Shown here in pieces: positions 53,666 through 64,000 of a stretch of DNA of 64,000 nt (within the stretch, counting starts at the first letter, position 1; each line of letters begins with the position of its first letter). The notes below the pieces were generated by a model. It made no database searches, was not told the origin of the DNA, and saw only the letters and a program-made list of their open reading frames with translations. Location of the stretch: assembly GCF_905220415.1 (NCBI RefSeq), contig NC_059567.1, forward strand, positions 1,054,001 to 1,118,000, read 5' to 3'. Origin of the DNA: Colias croceus. Taxonomy: Eukaryota; Arthropoda; Insecta; Lepidoptera; Pieridae. A program made the position numbers and the translations under genes.

Positions 53666-56600
53666 TTATTATAATATATAAAGCTACACTACCACTGACT
53701 GACTGACTGACATCGGGTTTCTCGGAAACTACGCGGAAAGTTGGGGGGATTTCGACGTGATCGTGTAGAGGTGCGCCGAGTGACCACCGGAAAAATATTG
53801 ACATCTCCAACACCCTGGACAAGAGAGTGGACCCCTGGAGGTGCGCAGAAACGGTGCCACTTGGAGGGGGGGTGTCTGAACAAAAAATGCTCGGAACTGG
53901 TGGCGATTACCAGGGGTGGTGGAAAAATGGGGATTTTCGCGAAAACAAGATGGCCGCCGTACTTTGCCAAAATCGCCGTTTATGAATCCTTACGTCTCAA
54001 ATTTGGCACACGTGCTCTGTTCGAGCCGGCGAATCGATCGGTGCCCCGTTCGAGTGGCTCCGGGCCCCAGTTTCCAACTTTCATACAACGCAAAATCCAA
54101 CGGCCCGCGGAAACGGTGCGAGTTGGGTGGGGGGTCCCGGAACTAAAAATGATCACCACCCTGGGACGCTACCAGGGAGCTACAGTGGGACGCTCGATTT
54201 TGGAATTTTTCCATTTTTGGCGCAAACATAAAAACGTAAATTTAGACGAGGTGGTGCAATGGAGAAATACACCAATGATGCATTCGTACTCGCCCAGCTC
54301 CCAGGATATCCAGAAAAATCCGAAATCTTAAACTTTCCCTCATCTCTCGAAGACGGTCAACGGCCCGCGCAAACGGTAGCAGCTACATTTGGGGTGCTCA
54401 AACTAAACTTGTAGTAGACCTCGAGCAATTACCACAGATAGTGAAAAAAATTCAAAATGGCGGAAAAAATGGCCGCCGCCATACAAATTCTAAAATGGTC
54501 ATCTCTGGTCCGATCGCGCTGAAACTTGGCACAGGGGCTTTAGTCGAGCCGCACATTGAGATGGCATACTCATAATCGAGTTTCCATCGCTGGTTTCCGA
54601 GTTTCATACAACGCGAAATTCGACGGCTCTCTGAAACAGCGCGAGATAGGTGGGGTGTGTAGAACTAAAAAATGATCAGGAAGATGGGGCGCTACCAGGG
54701 CAATCGAGAAATTTTAAATTGGACGCAATTTTTTTTTCAAAAATGGCCGATTTTTTGAGGCAAGATGGTGGCGCCGGTTACTTTACGATCGGTCTGAAAA
54801 TTGACTTCTGTGCTTTAATCGGCCATATTTACAAAACTGCATACTCAGAATCTCTCTCCGACCCCTGGTTTCCATTTTCAATACATCACGAAATTCAACG
54901 GCTCTCTGAACCGGTGGCACTTAGGTCGGGGTCGCCGAAGTAAAAAATGCTTCAAAACCTGGTCCGCTTCCAGTCATGTAAAAATTTTTGGTAAAAAGCG
55001 AAATTTTTTTTTTTCGAAAATTTTGTATGGAAATTTCCATAGTAGAAAGGGTAATAGGAATAGCAACGGCAAATACGGCGCCGCGGGCTGCTTGCTGCCC
55101 GCGCACCGCGCAACTTCGAGGGTTGACAGCCTCCCGGAGTAGAAAATATTTATTAACTTTTGAGCTACCTCACGAGCCAAGCGAGCGAAGCGAGCGAGTC
55201 ACGGCAGCGGCCAGCGTAAATATTCAAATAGGTAGCGAGGAGCGAAGCGACGAGCGTGTTAGGTTAACTTTTGAACTACTTACCGCACGAGCCAAGCGAG
55301 CGAAGCGAGCGAGTCGCGTCAACGGCCGGCCTAAATATTCAAATATGTAGCGAGGAGCGAAGCGACGAGCGTGTTAGGTTAACTCTTGAACAGTTTATTA
55401 TGAAAAGTCACTGTCCGCTATCGATAAGACGTTTCAAAAATTTTACCAATATTTGAATAAGTAATTTATAAGCAGTTTAGGTAGCGAGGAGCGAAGCGAC
55501 GAGCGTGTAAGGTTAACTTTTGAACTACCACACGAGCCATGCGAGCGAAGCGAGCGAGTCACGACAGCGGCCGGCCTAAATATTCAAATAGGTAGCGAGG
55601 AGCGAAGCGACGAGCGTGTTAGGTTAACTTTTGAACTACCTACCGCACGAGCCAAGCGAGCGAAGCGAGCGAGTTGCGGCAGCGGCCGGCCTAAATATTC
55701 AAATAGGTAGCGAGGAGCGAAGCGACGAGCGTGTTAGGTTAACTCTTGAACAGTTTATTATGAAAAGTCACTGCCCGCTATCGATAAGACGTTTCAAAAA
55801 TTTTACCAATATTTGAATAAGTAATTTATAAGCAGTTTAGGTAGCGAGGAGCGAAGCGACGAGCGTGTAAGGTTAACTTTTGAACTACCACACGAGCCAT
55901 GCGAGCGAAGCGAGCGAGTCACGGCAGCAGCCGGCCTAAATATTCAAATAGGTAGCGAGGAGCGAAGCGACGAGCGTGTTAGGTTAACTTTTGAACTACC
56001 TATCGCACGAGCCAAGCGAGCTAAGCGAGCGAGTCGCGGCAGCGGCCGGCCTAAATATTCAAATAGGTAGCGAGGAGCGAAGCGACGAGCGTGTTAGGTT
56101 AACTCTTGAACAGTTTATTATGAAAAGTCACTGCCCGCTATCGATAAGACGTTTCAAAAATTTAACAATATTTGAATAAGTAATTTATAAGCAGTTTCGA
56201 CTGACTGTAGAATCGCTGTTAGCAGATGTTACAAATGGAAAGGAAGACTTCTTCCCTGGGATGAGCCGCGAGCTGCTTGCAGCTCGCGCACCACGCACCC
56301 TCGAAGGTGGACAGCCCCCCGGAATAGAAAATATTTTAATAGGGAATTTATAAGCACTTTCGATTTACTGTGGAATCGCTGTTAGCAGATAAAAGCAAAT
56401 TGACAGGGAATTTTAACGCATTTTCAAATGACTGAAGATTTTTGTCCCTGGGATGAACCGCGGGCTGCTTGCAGCCCGCGCACCACGCACTCTCGAAGGT
56501 GGACAGCCCCCCAGAGTAGAAAATACTTGAATGGGGAATTTATAAACATTTCCGACTGAGTGTACAATCGCTGTAAGCAGATAGTAACAAATGGACAGAA

Positions 56601-56898
56601 AATTCGAATGCATTTTCAAATGACTGCCCTATTGCTCCAACTCAGGAGAAAAAGGGCTCGCGGGCTGCTTGCAGCCCGCGCTCAACGCACCCTCGAAGGT
56701 CGACAGCATTCCAGAATAGAAAATTTTTGAATTGGAAATTTATAAGCACTTCCGATTGACTGTGGAATCGCTGTTAGCAGAAAATTACAAATGGACTGGG
56801 AATTTTAACACATTTTCTAATGACTGCCCTATTGCTTCAACCCAGGGGCAAAAGGGGCTCGCGGGCTGCTTGCAGCCCGCGCACAACGCACCAGCTAG
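53666..56898 (+). mobile_element. non-autonomous Helitron-like tandem unit N5
   Basis: From TTATTATAATATATAAAG after the N4 CTAG to CTAG at 56895-56898; 3233 bp. It has the longest satellite block (about 55155-56105), in which the TATCGATAAGACG-containing linker recurs about every 360 bp, a higher-order repeat. Four 170-bp hairpin repeats precede the end. Confidence 0.65.
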
Positions 56899-58903
56899 TT
56901 ATTATAATATATAAAGCTACACTACCACTCACTCACTGACTGACTGACATCGGGTTTCTCGGAAACTACGGGGAAAGTTGGGGGGATTTTGACGTGGTCG
57001 TGTAGAGGTGCTTCCAGTGACCACCGGAAAAATATAGCGATCTCGATCATCTTCGAAAACCAAGTGGACCCCTGGAGGTGCGCAAAAACGGTGGTACCTG
57101 GAGGGGGGGTGTCTGAACAAAAAATGCTCGGAACTGGTGGCAATTACCAGGGGTGGTGGAAAAATGGGGATTTTCGCGAAAACAAGATGGCCGCCGTACT
57201 TTGCCAAAATCGCCGTTTATGAATCCTTACGTCTCAAATTTGGCACACGTGCTCTGTTCGAGCCGGCGAATCGATCGGTGCCCCGTTCAAGTGGCTCCGG
57301 GCCCCCGTTTCCAACTTCCATACAACGTAAAATCCAACGGCCCGCGGAAACGGTGCGAGTTGGGTTGGGGGTGTCGGAACTAAAAATGATCACCACCCTG
57401 GGACGCTACCAGGGAGCCATAGTGGGATGCTCGATTTTGGAATTTTTCCATTTTTGGCGCAAACATAAAAACGTAAATTTAGCCAAGGTGGCACGACGGA
57501 GAAACATACAAATGACGCATTCATACTCACCCAGCTCCCAGGATATCCAGAAAAATCCGAAATCCTGAACTTTCTCACAGCCCGCGGAGACGGTCAACGG
57601 CCCGCGCAAACGGTAGCAGCTACATCTGGGGTGCCCAAACTAAACTTGTAGTAGACCTCGAGCAATTACCACAGATAGTGAAAAAAATTCAAAATGGCGG
57701 AAAAAATGGCCGCCGCCATACAAATGCTAAAACGGCCATCGCTGGTCCGATCGCGCTGAAACTTGGCACAGGGGCTTTAATTGAGCCTCACATTACGTTG
57801 GCATACTCATAATCGAGTTTCCACCGCTGGTTTCCAAGTTTCATACAACGCAAAATTCGACAGCTCTCCGAAACGGCGCCAGATAGCCGGGGGGTGTAGA
57901 ACTAAAAAATGATCAGGAAGATGGGGCGCTCCCAGGGCAATCGAGAAATTTCAAATTGGACGTAATTTTTTTTTCAAAAATGGCCGATTTTTCGAGGCAA
58001 GATGGTGGCGCCGGTTACTTGACGATCGGTTTGAAAATTGACTTCTGTGCTCTTATCGGCCAGATTTACAAAACTGCATACTCAGAATCTCACTCCGACC
58101 CCTGGTTTCCATTTTCCATACATCACGAAATTCAACGGTTCTCTGAATCGGTGACAGGTAGGTCGGGGTCGCCGAAGTAAAAAATACTTCAAAACTTTGT
58201 CCGCTGCCAGGCATATAAATTTTTTTGATAAAAAGCGAAATTTTTTTTTCGAAAATTTTGTATGGAAATTTCCATAGTAGGAAGGGTAATTGAAGAGCAA
58301 CGGCAAAAGACGGCACCGCGGGCTGCTTGCTGCCCGCGCACCGCGCAACTTCGAAGGCGACAGCCTCCCGTGGTAGAAAATATTTGAAGTATCTAATTTA
58401 TAAGCAGTTTCGACTGGCTGTGGAATCGCTGTTAGCAGTTAATAACAAATGGATAGGGAATTCTAATGCATTTTCAAATGACTGAAGTTTTCTGCCCTGG
58501 GACGCGCCGCGGGCTGCTTGCTGCCCGCGCACCACGCAACTTCGGTGGAAGACGGCCTACTGGAGCAAAAAAAAACTTGAATGGGGAATTTATATGCATT
58601 TCCGACCGACTGTGGAATCGCTGTTAGCAGATAGTTACAAATGGACAGGGTATTACAATTATTCATTTTCAAATGACTGAAGATGTCTGCCCTGGGATGC
58701 GCCGCGGGCTGCTTGCTGCCGGCGCACCACGCAACTTCGGTGGGAGATGGCATCCCGGAGTAGAAAATACTTGAATGGGGAATTTATAAGCATTTCCGAC
58801 TGACTGTGAAATCGCTGTAGGCAGATAACAACAAATGGACTGGGAATTACAATTAATTTTCAAATGACTGCCGCTTTCTGCCGCGGGCTGCTTGCAGCTT
58901 TGT
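56899..58903 (+). mobile_element. non-autonomous Helitron-like tandem unit N6, terminal
   Basis: Starts after the N5 CTAG, has ~262-bp modules (56950-58230) and three hairpin repeats, but no 115-bp satellite. It breaks off after CTGCCGCGGGCTGCTTGCAG without CTAG. N3 has the same reduced structure. Confidence 0.6.
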
Positions 58904-60440
58904 TACTATCGTTTTTCGCAAGTTACCTACAATTAACAGGTTATGGCAATGCATTATGAAGTGACTGAAAATTATTATGCACTTAACATGCTGACTTTGT
59001 CATCTTTTTTGCAGTAGGTTACTAAACAACCTAAAACATTAACATTCACATTAACAAACTAAAACATTAATTAGAATAAATTAATGTATTATTAAATGAA
59101 TATCACATTTTTTTGAACGATTATAAGTAATTGTAATTCAATAAAATGATATCAAATTATAGAACTCCGCTGCGGTAAGTTCGGTAATATTTTAATCATA
59201 AACCTGCTGGATTCTTTCGTTTTCGCTATCCAAGTGGAACGAGCTGGGATTCGAAAATGGACATGTAGTCGAACTTTTGACTCTTCGGTATTAGGTACCT
59301 CACGATCTTCTCTGGCTGGATCAGTGGTCGTGTGAATATAGTGGTATTTTATTAGCAAAGCAATTGCTCTTTCTAAAAAATATTTAATGTGCAGCTCAAA
59401 TGGACTGTTTACTTTTTATTTTATGTTAAGTAGGTGTATATTAAAAAAAATGCGCCAAGTGCGAGTTGGACTCAAAACACTAAGGTTTCCGTCTAAGGTT
59501 TCCGTATAAATATGAAACTGAAAAAATGAAAAAAAAAAATGGTCACCCATTCAATATAAAACCTTGACAACATTGCTTAACTACATGAACCTGGTTGCAG
59601 ATGAACAGACAGAAAGAAAAGTCAGTAATAGCATAGTATAACCTTTTATAGTAATAGGGTCCCCCTTTTACCATTTGAGTACAGAACCCTAAAATAAAAC
59701 AAATTCAACATTTAGGTATACATTTTTAAATCATTAAGAGCAAACAAAAGAGTCGTTTTTCCATACAAACGTAGTCCCCTGTTTCCTCGCTGGATTGTGC
59801 CACTAGATGACTAGAGCAATATATTTTTTATACTATTAATCTATGGTAACTTTAGCCATGTTTCTATGTTATCCTTTTTGTCATATTATCTTAATTATTT
59901 AAAGAGATATGAATCTTTGAAAACGTAAGAAATAGGGCGGATTTATGTTCCGTCTTCCATAAAACTAATTTTTGAACATTATAACTATAAAAAAAAGCAA
60001 AACGTAGGAACATAGCCTATACTTTTCTCTACTAAATTATGGAAAAAGTATGTAATTAAATCGGTCCAGTATTGGAGGAGGAAACAGGGGACTACGGAAC
60101 TCGAATTTGCGTAACAATTTTAATAGGTATTTTCGGCCCGAGCTGTAGTTGTCCCTGTCGCGCTCTACGGGGGAGGCTTGAGGCATAGCGTGACAACAAT
60201 AAATAATAGGAAAATCTAATTTTTAATTCTCTCTCTCATTTTGTTGGCTCTTAATAATAAAATATCTAAAATATAATATATACTAAGTATATCATTAAAC
60301 ATGTCTAATATTATTATTATAACAGATTTTTATTTTATTAATTTATTTCATCAATATAAACAATGAATGAAATGAAGTGTGCTGTGTGCATAAAGTATAC
60401 CTACCTACTCACTTCAAATAAGTATAATATATATATATAT
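58904..60440. other. spacer before Helitron copy 3
   Basis: No gene. Shares with 31321-33050 the CACGATCTTCTCTGGCTG segment and the AGTGCGAGTTGGACTC repeat (59455-59695), and in addition holds a foldback element (59770-60096) missing from unit 2. An (AT)n run lies at 60428-60444. Confidence 0.5.
59770..60096. mobile_element. foldback/MITE-like element with 19-bp inverted repeats
   Basis: CGTAGTCCCCTGTTTCCTC at 59770-59788 is the exact reverse complement of 60078-60096, about 290 bp apart. The corresponding part of unit 2 (about 32830-32890) has no such sequence. The element may extend beyond the arms; I cannot fix its ends or target duplication. Confidence 0.6.
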
Positions 60441-62439
60441 ATATGATTTCAAATTGGAATAATATTAAAATTATAAATTATGAAACATTCAATGAGAATT
60501 TCATACTTAAATTATTAATACTTTAACATGTGCTATAAACAATGGTAATGGTAGCAATATATATTATAAATACTTAATAAAAAAAAAACATTTGTTTTTA
60601 CTTTATGAATATTTAACTAACTAATAAAACTAGATTAATAAGAAAATGAAACACATGAAAAAGTTTTATCATTATATATTTACACTGAAAACATAATATA
60701 CAACAGTGGTATTTATTTAATTTAAAATTGGTACATATATCATATTGGCATAATTATTAACATGACTTGGTATATATATCATGTTTTAATTGCTATTTAA
60801 ATGACATAGTAACTTTTATTACATATTTTTGTCAAGACTTCTGGGATCCCAAGTTACATTGTTCTTGCAAGACATTTTTTGGATGGTGAATTTAAATTGA
60901 TAAAGAGGACGGCCACATTACTGGACTGGGCTCGTTTTTTTGAAAGCAAACAATGATGTTCAAAATGTAGACGGCTTCTACTTATTAGGTATTTCCTTTA
61001 TATTATATTAAGAACTAAGAAGTACAGTAACAATAGTTATAAAGTTTTCAGACATATCACGGTTATTCAAATTGAAATTTATACACTTTATTATTATTTT
61101 TTCATCTATAATTATGATTTACATTTATTACCAATGGGTCAATCAGTCTGTGTCATTCAATATTGATAATACAAATAACTTTCTGGAATTTTCAATAAAT
61201 GTAACAATATGTGAGCATCTGCAAATCATAAAACATTTCCTTTAAAGTTTGGTAAATTCAACTTTTATTTTTCTTCATTCTCATACTCTGATCTTATTAG
61301 ATTTCACTTGTTTTACACTTGGCATTGTAGTCTTCTTTCATCACAAAAATATAGGTTTTAATTCATTGTTAATCGTTGTTTTATTTTTATTACTTATTAG
61401 AATTAGACGATATAACTACTATCGATACTTATGACATGAAAACTTCTTATCCTCTTATCTTTTGGAGTGATTACAAAACATATTAATTTTGTTATGCTTA
61501 GAAAAACATATGTAATATTTTAAATTTTACACAAGCCGTTTTCTTATTTGTTTTCGGGAAGTTGTTTGTTGACATACCTATTAATTTGACGTTACAATTG
61601 ACATTTATATTTTGACAACTAATGTTTTAATAGCATCTATAGTAAAAAGAGTGCATTAAATTAACAAATGAGAGACTTGAATTAATTAAATCTTTAAAAA
61701 AAATATAATGACATACAAAAAAAAAAACAGATTTAATGAAATAAAAAATTACGAGCACGTATAACTTTTTTCCAAGTGCATTTAAATTAAAACATTGCTA
61801 TTATGACCAAAAAATATATACTTAATGTTGGCAGCATTGGATATATTTTTCTCAAATCAGAATAAACTTGATTAAAATTAATTAATTTGCAATTTAATTA
61901 AGACGATACGTTTTTTGTTTACTTTAGAATAATTTCATAAATATTTTAGTTGTGTTTAATAATTATGAAAATATTGATTTCTTAGTTATGTTTATAAAAA
62001 GCATAATTTGACTTTTATATTTAAAAACAATAATATTCAAGGTATTCATAGACACAGTCTTCTATAATTATTGTGTAATAATAAAAATAAATTAAACATT
62101 AGTTACTTGTTATTATTATTAAATAAAATATATTTGTATTTAATATATTCAATATAGCATATCTTCAAAAAATAATTAAATATGAAAATAATGAAACATA
62201 AATTATTAGACCCCTTAGATAACAGTTGGATATTATAAACTTACATAATATTATGTTTCTAAATTATTTCATTATTAAATTGATATATTTTTAAGATTAG
62301 ATTACGTATTTTAAATATCTCTTATTAATTAAAATATCATATTTTAATTAAGAAAAAATTACAAAACTGTGAAATTGTCTATTCCCAGTTTTTTCGTAAT
62401 GTTTGCAATTATTTCTACTTCCGGTGGGAAATTAAGAAT

Positions 62440-62495
62440 AAAACGCCCCGCGCCCGCGCCATTTCTCTTCCATTAACATTTCGTCTGTTCTCAGG
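62440..62495 (+). promoter_or_regulatory. 5' UTR exon of copy 3, TATA segment missing
   Basis: Has the GCCCGCGCCATTTCTCTTCC core and the donor CTCAGG|GTAAGT (GT at 62496-62497). The TATATAT-containing stretch present upstream in copies 1 and 2 is deleted: AATAAAACG joins CCCCGCGCCCGCG directly. The acceptor GTTTTCAG ends at 62761. Confidence 0.5.
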
Positions 62496-62809
62496 GTAAG
62501 TCGATTTACATTTATTATTAATTATTGGTCTCGTATTGTACTTGAGTGAATAATGATTTGAATTTTATTGTTTTCTTTATATAGGTATTTTACAAACTTA
62601 CAATTAAATATATTACTTTACGTAATTACAAAAAGTACCGGTGACTTCATATTCATGACGATTTATTCTTTTGTTTTTTTTCAACGATTTGTTTTAATGA
62701 AAAAAGTTATGTCTGATGTTTAATGCTTTGTTTTTTTTTAATGTTCATTCATCGTTTTCAGTAACTTTTCGATAACTCCGAGATTCTACGTGACTTCGTG
62801 CCTCTCAAC

Positions 62810-62873
62810 ATGTTCCAAGCATCTTCTAGCAACAACGGCGGCAGCTCAGCGGCAATGGCGTGCATCGCTACCG
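62810..62873 (+). CDS. Helitron protein exon 1, copy 3
   Basis: 64 coding nt from ATG to donor ACCG|GTAAGC, same length and phase as in copies 1 and 2. Two adjacent residues differ from copy 1 (Asn-Ala to Ser-Ser, positions 12-13). The rest of the gene is outside the window. Confidence 0.65.
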
Positions 62874-64000
62874 GTAAGCTTTATTAAATTTATTGATTAA
62901 TAAATAAATATTAATATACATATTTTCCTAAGGCTCTATTAGGTAATCAATTAGTTTTATCGTTTTTTTTCTGCAAATTGAAATGTTCTGAATAAGTTGT
63001 ACTTTTATTTATTTTGTAATCTAAGTACTTTTAATAATTATTCAAAGATTTTTTTTATAAAATTGGTATCTAATGCTTAACATCATAATACGTACCTAAT
63101 TGCCGTTGTTGTCATGTAGTGTTAAACATTTTTTATTAGGTAGTGCCTATGTACCTAATAAATACGATTACAGAATAAAGTCATTTTCTTTAACATAAAA
63201 TAGAATAGAATATTTGGATGTATAAATATAATAAGGGAGAGTCAGTAAATTTTTTTTTGTTCCTATTTTATTGTACCTAAATCGAAATGCGCGGGAATCG
63301 CGAACCGGCAAATCGCGCGATGAGCGGGCGCACCGCGTGCGGCGTCGGTCGCCATTTTGTGTGATAGGTATATTAATTATTATGAAAATGAAAATAAATT
63401 AAATACATATTAGGTAATTATTCAATATTATATTCAAAAAATCATAAAGATCCCTAAATAGTAAAAATAATAATTATTGTAAATCATGATAATATTGTCT
63501 CTGATGTTCCGTATTAACCTATTTTCTTTCAATGAAAGCTTTCTATCAGTGAGTAGTTAAAATTGGTCTATATAATATGTATTATTATTTAACTACATAT
63601 TATTTTGTATGTAATTGAATCCATATTATATTAATTATTTTGTAAAGCATAGGTATCTGTATAGATAAACTATTGATATTTTCGTTCTAATTTCAATTCA
63701 ATATTCACATTTTGTAGCGAAGTTAATTTACACTTAGATTAATTATTGTAGGTAGGTACCTACTTTAAACGTTAAAGCGACATGTAACCAGGTTTTAAAT
63801 TAGTATTAGAGACGGAAGAACGACTTTAAGATGTATCATATAGGTACCTACTAGAATTTTACTTGAAATTCATTTTGATTTAATATTATGAATATAAATT
63901 ATACGTAGGTATATTATTTTTATGACTTAATAATTGCCAATAACAGTAAAGTATTTCCATGTTATCCATAAAAGATTAATAATAGGTAAATCATATTACG
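62874..64000 (+). other. intron start of Helitron copy 3
   Basis: AT-rich, collinear with the introns of copies 1 and 2, with the GC-rich GCCATTTTG island at 63287-63363. It lacks the Helitron-like insertion found in the other two at this place. Confidence 0.6.

Larger units (their letters stand above)
59300..64000 (+). mobile_element. autonomous-type Helitron, copy 3 (runs off the window)
   Basis: Collinear with copies 1 and 2 from the 5' region through the first part of the intron. More diverged than copies 1 and 2 are from each other. The protease exon would be expected shortly beyond 64000. Confidence 0.7.

Overview
The window looks like a piece of a lepidopteran (moth or butterfly) nuclear genome. 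It is very AT-rich, is peppered with GTAGGTACCTA-type runs, carries many short rolling-circle elements of the lepidopteran kind (TC...hairpin-CTAG ends, inserted between A and T), and its only long reading frames belong to eukaryotic transposons. I see no bacterial-style gene, no tRNA or rRNA gene, no CRISPR array and no intact host gene. One decayed exon-like segment at 776-1253 may be a host pseudogene.

The main structure is a head-to-tail array of very large Helitron-derived units. Exon 1 of the same Helitron gene occurs three times, with its ATG at 4647, 35450 and 62810. Each complete unit has an AT-rich 5' region with promoter and 5' UTR exon, a spliced gene, a long 3' region with five exon-like modules, a hairpin + CTAG Helitron terminus (18408 and 49351), and then a tandem array of about three non-autonomous Helitron-like units (18409-31283 and 49352-58903). 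Unit 1 starts near 1981, unit 2 near 31300-33000 and unit 3 near 59300; unit 3 runs off the end.

The Helitron gene encodes, in order, a UL36/OTU-like cysteine protease domain, a 7-residue repeat (VSVDDQL), two AT-hooks, a 14-15-residue repeat, a Cys/His cluster, the Rep (HUH/two-Tyr) nuclease and a PIF1-type SF1B helicase. It starts in a small exon 1 joined across an intron of about 1.9-2.1 kb, with matching phase in both complete copies. Both copies are broken by recent insertions in otherwise clean frames. Copy 1 carries a 1.3-kb piggyBac-like remnant (7252-8574). Copy 2 carries a 5'-truncated LINE (about 39743-41712) that is in frame and makes a 1271-codon protease/AT-hook/reverse-transcriptase chimera.

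The non-autonomous arrays (about 2.0-3.2 kb per unit without insertions) consist of diverged modules of about 262 bp, a GC-rich satellite of about 115 bp, and repeats of about 170 bp each carrying a copy of the terminal hairpin. A full-length 5.74-kb LINE (24331-30070) with intact ORF1 (PHD finger, coiled coil, FP25K-like domain), an odd membrane-type middle ORF and an intact endonuclease-RT ORF2 lies in the first array. A 5'-truncated minus-strand LINE (52051-53437) lies in the second. Because the units are paralogous, each serves as an empty-site control for insertions in the other. This fixes the exact ends and target duplications of several elements.
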